From NCBI RefSeq assembly GCF_014805625.2, contig NW_024003752.1, positions 454,784-518,783 of the forward strand: a DNA stretch of 64,000 nucleotides, given 5' to 3'. The position numbers were made by a program, and so were the translations under genes. This stretch comes from Glossina fuscipes. Taxonomy: Eukaryota; Arthropoda; Insecta; Diptera; Glossinidae. Of this stretch, positions 58,120-64,000 are shown piece by piece (positions within the stretch are counted from its first letter, which is position 1; each line of letters begins with the position of its first letter). The notes beneath the pieces are model-generated. The model saw only the letters and a list, made by a program, of their open reading frames with translations. It made no database searches and was not told the origin of the DNA.

Positions 58120-60590
58120 CACGTTTACGCGTAAAAATCGAAATTAGTTTGTGGTAGAGTTTCAGGCTGGGCAAATTCTGTATGATTGTTTTTGAATGTT
58201 TAAGCAGTACGGTGGTAAGCACTGTTACCAAAGCCTTATTTTTTTTGTCCACTATTAAGTTGTACCGGAATAAACCACATTTCATTCCGGACATATTGCA
58301 AGGTTATCATTTTGTTTAATTTTCACAGAAATTTTGGCAAAATGGGCCAATATTAGAAAGCTCGATTTATTCAAATTTAACCCCGCGATAAGAGAGAAGA
58401 CAATTTTAAAAGCTAGTCTATGTTTATAGGTGGTAATCAACATAGCAGCTTATAGGCATAAATAAAATTATCCTTTTAATTACGTTGATGTTTTACATAT
58501 ATCTTTTATTTAATTTGGTGTGACAAATATTTGACAAATCCAATATATCCGCTGTAGTAAGAACAAAAAGTTAAGTTATTTATGCATGTTCGGTTATGTT
58601 TTAGATATGAGCACGATATAAAATATATGCTGTGTTTTGAATACTTACTGTTCCTCGGGAAAATTTCCTTAGTGTCTTCGGCCGGTGTAAAAATTTTACT
58701 TAAATTAATTTTCCCTGAGAGGCTGGGTGATACCTAAGGCGAATTTTCGAAAAGCAATTTATTTTTTTAGTTAATTTTACAGAAGTTCATAAGTTTTTTT
58801 CAAATCTTAGAATAAGTAAAACGGGTTTCGAACTCAAGAATTATTACATTTTTATTGATATTATAAATTTACTTTGTCAAGAATAGAGCCCAAATTACCA
58901 TAGCTTGCGATAATCAGAGTGCGAGTGGTCTAAATCTTACAGAGACCTCATGTAAACTTTTCGATTTATTTCGAAGTTTTTACATCTACTTAAATTTTAC
59001 ATCGGTTTAATAATTACACAACACAGATTTATTTTTAACAAAATCGATTAAATTGGTTTTCCGAAGTTTATGACATGAGCTGAACCCATAAATTAAAATT
59101 TTTTGTAAATGTTTGGGCGCGTAGTTAGAGAGAAGCAAAACGTGGTGATAAATTGAAATTTTCGTTTGATTAGTCAAAATATTTCTTCAGCTGTGAATTA
59201 GATAAAAGATAACTTTTTATTACTATTCCAACTTTCCTTACTTTTTTGGGGAATCGCATTGTCATATAGCGCGGAAAATGAATGGGGTTCATGTAGTTTC
59301 ATGTCGTTTAAACACGAGGCTGTCATTCAAAATGCAAAACTGGTCTAGAGACTTCTTCTTAAAGATTGTCGAAAATTACCACATTGCACCAACGAAAGAA
59401 TCTTTCCATTAACTTATAAATGAAGACAATGCTGCAACGTTCACAAAGGAATGTTCGTAAAAAATGGGCCAAAGCCAAAATAATTTAGCCAGTTGGATTA
59501 CACCGAAAAAAAATGAACTCTTTCTATTTTTATCAGGTGAGTTTTATCCCAACCATTAAGGCATCGAAATGTTTGCTATAAAACATTTATTTGATCGAAT
59601 TGACCAGACACATATTTCCGAGGAAATACCAGTCGGCAATTGTTAACATGGTTTTCTGTTGATTTAAAATGAATAGACATCATAGATTGTTAGTTTTTAA
59701 GGAACAATGCCGGCGTTCATATTTGACTGCATTTTTTTTATATATGAAACTTATATAACATTTTTTAAAAATTAATTTTAGGTGCTTACTGCGGTTACGC
59801 TTCTCATTCACCATTTTTAGCAAATTCTATATTTATTTTTTATTTTGACGGTAGTGATTGTCCTTTGAAAAAAATATAAAAACTTAGTTTGGCAAAGAAA
59901 AGGCATTTAACTCCGATGTTAGCAAATTTTAAAATGACATTCGATAATTGGATATTAGATGAGGATGTTGGCTAACCCATAAACAATCCAAAGCGATTTA
60001 TAAAGTTTCAGCAAGAGAAAAAGATTATTGGAATTACTAAACGGACTTTGCTTTACATGGGTATAAGCGTCACGAATATATCTGAGTTTGATGTCAGCAT
60101 AACTCCAATTAGCGCTTTGTAAGTGTTATATAGAAAAACTTTTTATTCTAAAATCTTATATCAGGGAAAGATCTAAAAAAAGAAAGAAAAGTTGTGGCGA
60201 AATTGTATAATAAGGAGTCTGTTTATAGGGAGTCTCAATATTTCTGGGTTTCAAAAGATGCCTTCTTGCATTCTCGATGTGAATTTATATTTGAAAGAAC
60301 AAGAGACACAAATGTACAAAATGATTCATTAAGTCAGCTGAAAATGCACAAAAATTATATATTTTAAAACGGTAGATGTCCAATGACGAAAACATTAAAA
60401 AACAAATTAATGAAATTTTCTTTTTTCGATGTCCAATAAGTGAAGCTGCAAGTAACACTTACAATGCTATGTAAACATTTCGGCATGTATATAAAAATGA
60501 AGTGCATTCATCACTTTGTATGGAAGTTTGGGCGTAAGAAATATGTTTTGGATGTGGAAACAAGCAAATAGAAGGACATGGTAAACCAAC
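58120..60590. other. Intron between exons 1 and 2, upstream part
   Basis: AT-rich with no recognised gene. The minus frame at 58294-58109 has no motif. Confidence 0.4.
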
Positions 60591-60597
60591 CCATACA

Positions 60598-60704
60598 TAA
60601 TAATAATGATGATAATAGTAATAATAATAACATTAATAAGTAATAATAGTTAATAATAATAATAATAATAAATCATAATAATTAATAATAATAATAATAA
60701 TAAC
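60598..60704. repeat. Imperfect (TAA)n microsatellite abutting exon 1
   Basis: About 105 bases of TAA units with a few interruptions (gat, ag, c). It lies directly against the coding-looking sequence that ends at 60705. On the minus strand it forms (TTA)n at the beginning of the intron. It could be the tail of an old I-type insertion, but no 3'-UTR motif precedes it. Confidence 0.9.
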
Positions 60705-60730
60705 CTTGCTCTTCTGCCAAATTTGTTTAC

Positions 60731-60928
60731 TTAGGTCGAGCAGGAATTTTTTCTTTGCCGGATCATGGCGGTCGCTTGGTTTAAATCCACGGTTTCGCTC
60801 TACTACACAAAATGTTTGAGATTTTTTTAAGCAAGAACCATTGATTTTGTCCATCTCACAATATCCCCCGCTTCCATCATCTTCTTTAATGCTAAGATCA
60901 TGTAAACTTCGACTTTTAAGCATCTTCA
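60731..60928 (-). CDS. SYNPO2-like gene, exon 1 of those visible (upstream coding exon)
   Basis: Acceptor 'gtttaacgcag' (AG at 60930-60929). The exon opens with two bases, then KMLKSRSLHDLSIKEDDGSG, ...GYCEMDKINGSC, SQTFCVVERNRGFKPSDRHD, PAKKKFLLDL. Composition and absence of stops suggest real coding. The donor CTAA|GTAAAC (GT at 60730-60729) leaves one base, which is the phase exon 2 needs. If instead AAG|GTTATT at 60705/60704 were used, the exon would exit in phase 0 and could not join exon 2 directly without another exon between. Because it enters mid-codon, further upstream exons are expected beyond it, probably outside the window. No domain recognised. Confidence 0.6.
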
Positions 60929-60959
60929 CTGCGTTAAACCTTAATTTCACAAATTTGTT

Positions 60960-63420
60960 GCTTACTAATGGCCGGCATAGTACTCAAATCACGGTAACTG
61001 CACTTTGGTTTCAGAGTAAAGTATTTCCGCTTTTTATGTGCTTCTCCACAAAGGTTTGCATCCCATATTTACGCTAATTATAATGTTTAAAAGAATTAGA
61101 AAACAATTCTTGTCCACTTACAGGGCATATAGGCGATTCAAAGCAACGAATTCGTTCCTATGAAAGCTTATCCTCATTACATTTTTTATACTTCAAATGT
61201 ATTTTAAAGACAAATTAGACGTCTTCACAATTTGTATACCTAAACACTCTCAGAAGTTTTTTTCATTAGTGATTTGAAGTGAAACAAATTTGTAGCCACA
61301 TATAAATTTTCATCTATTTTTGGCATGCATGTTTTTATACCCAGAAAATTTCTAGATAAATATATCGTTTAAAGTCTGAAAGCTACCTTGCAGAATTTAT
61401 TTTTAGAAGCAATTAATTAGGTGTATAAAACCAAAATTTGCATTACATTTGACATTACCGATATGTGAGCAAGCAATCTTTCGCAGTAATATTCGTTTGA
61501 ATGTTATAATCTAATGGCTTCCAGTAATTCATTTTATATAACTATTAAACTATGCAGCCCAAATACATAATTTTCACACTCTATTTTTTGAGCGGGAACG
61601 CCTCACAGTTTATTGCTTACAAAAGTCCCTTTTGCTTCTGGTCTTCGCGGGAACATAACAATGACATTAAAGAATTGCATTGTTATTATTTTAGGGGATA
61701 ATAAATATTAGGGTAACATTAATACATTCTTTCATTTATTTCGCGTATCTAGCAGAATCTGTAGTAATATTCAAATTCACTCCGAAGAAAGTTGCAAGTC
61801 TGCCTTTCTTTTCTTCTTGCTTTCAAAAGTTTTCAAAATTTACGTAACCACTTGAAAATGTTCGTCCAGTTGTGCTCCTTTTACCAATTGGTTAATTATA
61901 GTCCCAAAATTGTAACGTTGATGTTACTTATTCATATTTTAAAATGCTTGAATTAAATGAAGAAATTTGAATAGATTTCGGATGTTTACTTTTTTCCGCC
62001 TCACCCGGCACAGAACTAGCGTTACATCTGACTAACAAAAATTGCCGTGTCGCCATACTGCCACATAATCTGTGATTACTTAGTGTACATGTATAAATGT
62101 AGATATATACACACTCTTAGCTAACATAACATAGTTGTGAGCACACTTTTTCTCGTCTATAGACTGGTATTAAGCAATATCATAGCGAATGTTCAGCAAC
62201 AACCAAATAATAAAAAAGAAAAAATAAAAAGCTTGTTGCGAACTTTGGATATCTATAATTTGAAATATATGCATAAGAACGCCGAGCAGTTGTGGTGGTT
62301 TATTTTTGGAAGTTGAATCATGAAATGAACGAGGGGGGTATGTTCCACATATTAGTTGTTAATATCAAATTGAAACGTTGATCATCAAATCCGACATTAG
62401 AAAAAAGATATCAAGGATGTGAATTTTAGGAAGGAAATTTTAAAGCCACCACCCGTTTTTAAGTCAATTTGACTCCTACTCTAGTATTCGTTTTGTTTAC
62501 ATTTGACAAAAAGGCATATGTATTTATGATTTAGAAACTGACTTCAATTAAAAGTAACAAGGTAAAATAACACTCGTCGTGTCTGCTTATTCATAGTAGA
62601 GAGGTTCTGTTCGTCGAACTGTGTGGCTTTGTATAAATCATAATATTAAGTATAAAAATAGAAACGGACAAAATAAAAAAAAGAAGAAGCTATTATTTTT
62701 CATAATTAGAAATTTTGCATTATTAGCACTCACTGTCCACAAGCAATTGAGAAAATTATTCGAATATGTTATTAATATATATATGTTTATGTCCATTGTT
62801 GAAGTACAAAAAAAATTTTTGTTGCATTGTTATGAGGAGGAGTATGCATTGGACATATCATGACGTCAATATCAGCTTTACTCCTATAAATTCATTACTG
62901 AACTTAATCACACCTGCTCACTGGTCAACGTTGTTAAATTTAAAATATATAGTTGAAATTAAACATAAACGCATCTGCTCAAAAGACGGGCAAAAATAGC
63001 TTAAAGGCCACGGAATTTTCAAATGATGTAGAACTTAAAAATAAATTAGTAAATAACATACCAACTGTAGCGAACTGTAATCTAACGTTAATACCATATT
63101 CACTACAATATATAACAGTATGTAGGAAAATCATCTATCTAGGTAGCTCGCAATTGGTAAAATTGGTCAATGGATTCTTGACATGTTGTTGTAATCTCAA
63201 CTAGCATATACATCATTGCAACCAGATCGATTTAAAGATTATCACGTATACTTTATGCCGTCCCAAAGCACAAAAATTGCAGATGAAAAGCAAATATTCG
63301 CCGAGCTTGGAGTATCTACCAATAATCCGAATGCTTACCAAATGCCACCGATTTTGATTGTTAAATAAGCACAAAAAAAAAAAGAGACGACTAATGTCCT
63401 AAGGACATCGATACGCAGTC
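60960..63420. other. Upstream intronic stretch, unassigned
   Basis: Presumably intron upstream of exon 1. No exon, element or RNA recognised. Frames at 62621-62863, 62766-62999 and 62953-63204 overlap and show no motif. Confidence 0.4.
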
Positions 63421-63459
63421 CATTTACTAATGCGCATTAAGATTTGGGCACGAGAAGGC

Positions 63460-63800
63460 TATTTTCCACAGGGGCATCGCTTATTCTCACAGTGGAGCGA
63501 ACACACCGTATCAATTGCTGTCTTATTCTCCAGATATGAGCATAGGCGACTATTATTCGTTTAGAAATTTTCGAAGTATGATTCACTAAAAGTGATTTAG
63601 ATCAAATGATCAGGTCGTTAAGGAAACTCACGGCCATTTCAAGGATTTTGAAAAATCGTTCTTTAAAAGAGACATCGAAATACAAGATAGGCATTCAAGT
63701 AAACATATTTTTTGAAGGGAACTTTATTGATAAATTAAGTCAAATTCTTCCAAATTTGATCTCGGGATTTGTTGATCGACGTACTCAGTGTTTAAAGATT
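63460..63800 (+). pseudogene. mariner-like transposase C-terminal remnant
   Basis: Read in two frames, the piece starts near 63505 with YQLLSYSPDMSIGDYYSFRN, aligning with the 'YSPDLAPSDYHLF' block that holds the third catalytic Asp. It continues to FKDFEKSFFKRDIE, aligning with 'FF-----FF-RGI--LP'. It is shorter and more diverged than the two mariner copies and belongs to a different lineage. No inverted repeats are found and the N-terminal two thirds are not seen. Confidence 0.55.
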
Positions 63801-64000
63801 TACATTTAATTATGTAATTAGGCAAATATTTTGCTTTAAATTAGACCTTAAGGGCGCTCTCTCTGATAGCCCAATTAATGGGAAACATGAAATATTTATG
63901 TAACATTCGCATCATAGAACGATTAACAGTATTCTCCGCCTATAAGCGCAGTGAAATCATGTACTACTAATTTAAAATATTTTTTTGTAACAAATTTTAC

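Noticed and set aside
60633..60704. Poly-isoleucine/leucine C terminus as part of a host protein
   Set aside because: It is translation of the TTA microsatellite beyond the exon's donor.
1..64000. CRISPR arrays, operons, phage or plasmid functions
   Set aside because: No regularly spaced short repeats with unique spacers, no Shine-Dalgarno-led gene clusters; the content is eukaryotic.

Overview
The window looks like AT-rich, repeat-laden DNA from a higher fly. A tephritid-type fruit fly is my best guess, but this is inference. The evidence is small phase-matched exons with fly-like splice sites, two near-identical mariner elements, and a dense mix of Ty3/gypsy, Ty1/copia, I-clade and CR1-like retroelements in states of decay typical of a fly. 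There are no bacterial-type operons, tRNA genes, rRNA genes or CRISPR arrays.

The only convincing host gene runs on the minus strand from about 60.93 kb down to its stop codon at 10.03 kb. Six exons fit one reading frame: 60928-60731, 56525-56337, 15547-15147, 12530-12419, 12252-11530 and 10756-10032. Between exons 2 and 3 lies an intron of about 40.8 kb. The protein carries the basic motifs of the synaptopodin-2 (SYNPO2/CHAP) family of actin-binding Z-disc proteins, so I call it a SYNPO2-like gene, probably the ortholog of Drosophila CG1674. As I recall, CG1674 sits on the Drosophila dot chromosome (Muller F), which would agree with the repeat load.

Layout: 1-10 kb has remnants of Ty3/gypsy pol (1-210 and 2950-3480, minus), a Ty1/copia integrase remnant (5.45-5.95 kb) and dispersed repeats. 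10-15.6 kb holds the 3' exons. 15.85-21.04 kb is a near-complete but dead I-clade LINE (plus strand) with a (TAA)n tail, followed at 22.7-22.9 kb by a short tRNA-like element sharing that LINE-type 3' tail. 23.05-24.31 kb is a mariner with an open transposase frame. 25.9-27.1 kb is a deleted gypsy element with a SAP-like motif in Gag. 28.1-32.0 kb is a second I-clade LINE (minus), interrupted by a 195-bp tandem repeat and a fragment resembling the beta-tubulin N terminus. 33.9-36.07 kb is a gypsy pol remnant next to the second mariner (36.07-37.34 kb, one nonsense codon). 38.1-40.5 kb is repeat-rich. 40.5-47.65 kb is a gypsy element split between gag and protease by a CR1-like LINE (41.3-45.9 kb, minus).

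From 47.7 to 64 kb the sequence is mostly unassigned intronic DNA. It contains exons 1 and 2, a possible solo LTR near 54.3-54.9 kb, an I-type 3' end at 58.0 kb and a mariner-like transposase remnant at 63.5 kb. The transposable elements do not work together with the host gene: they fill its introns.
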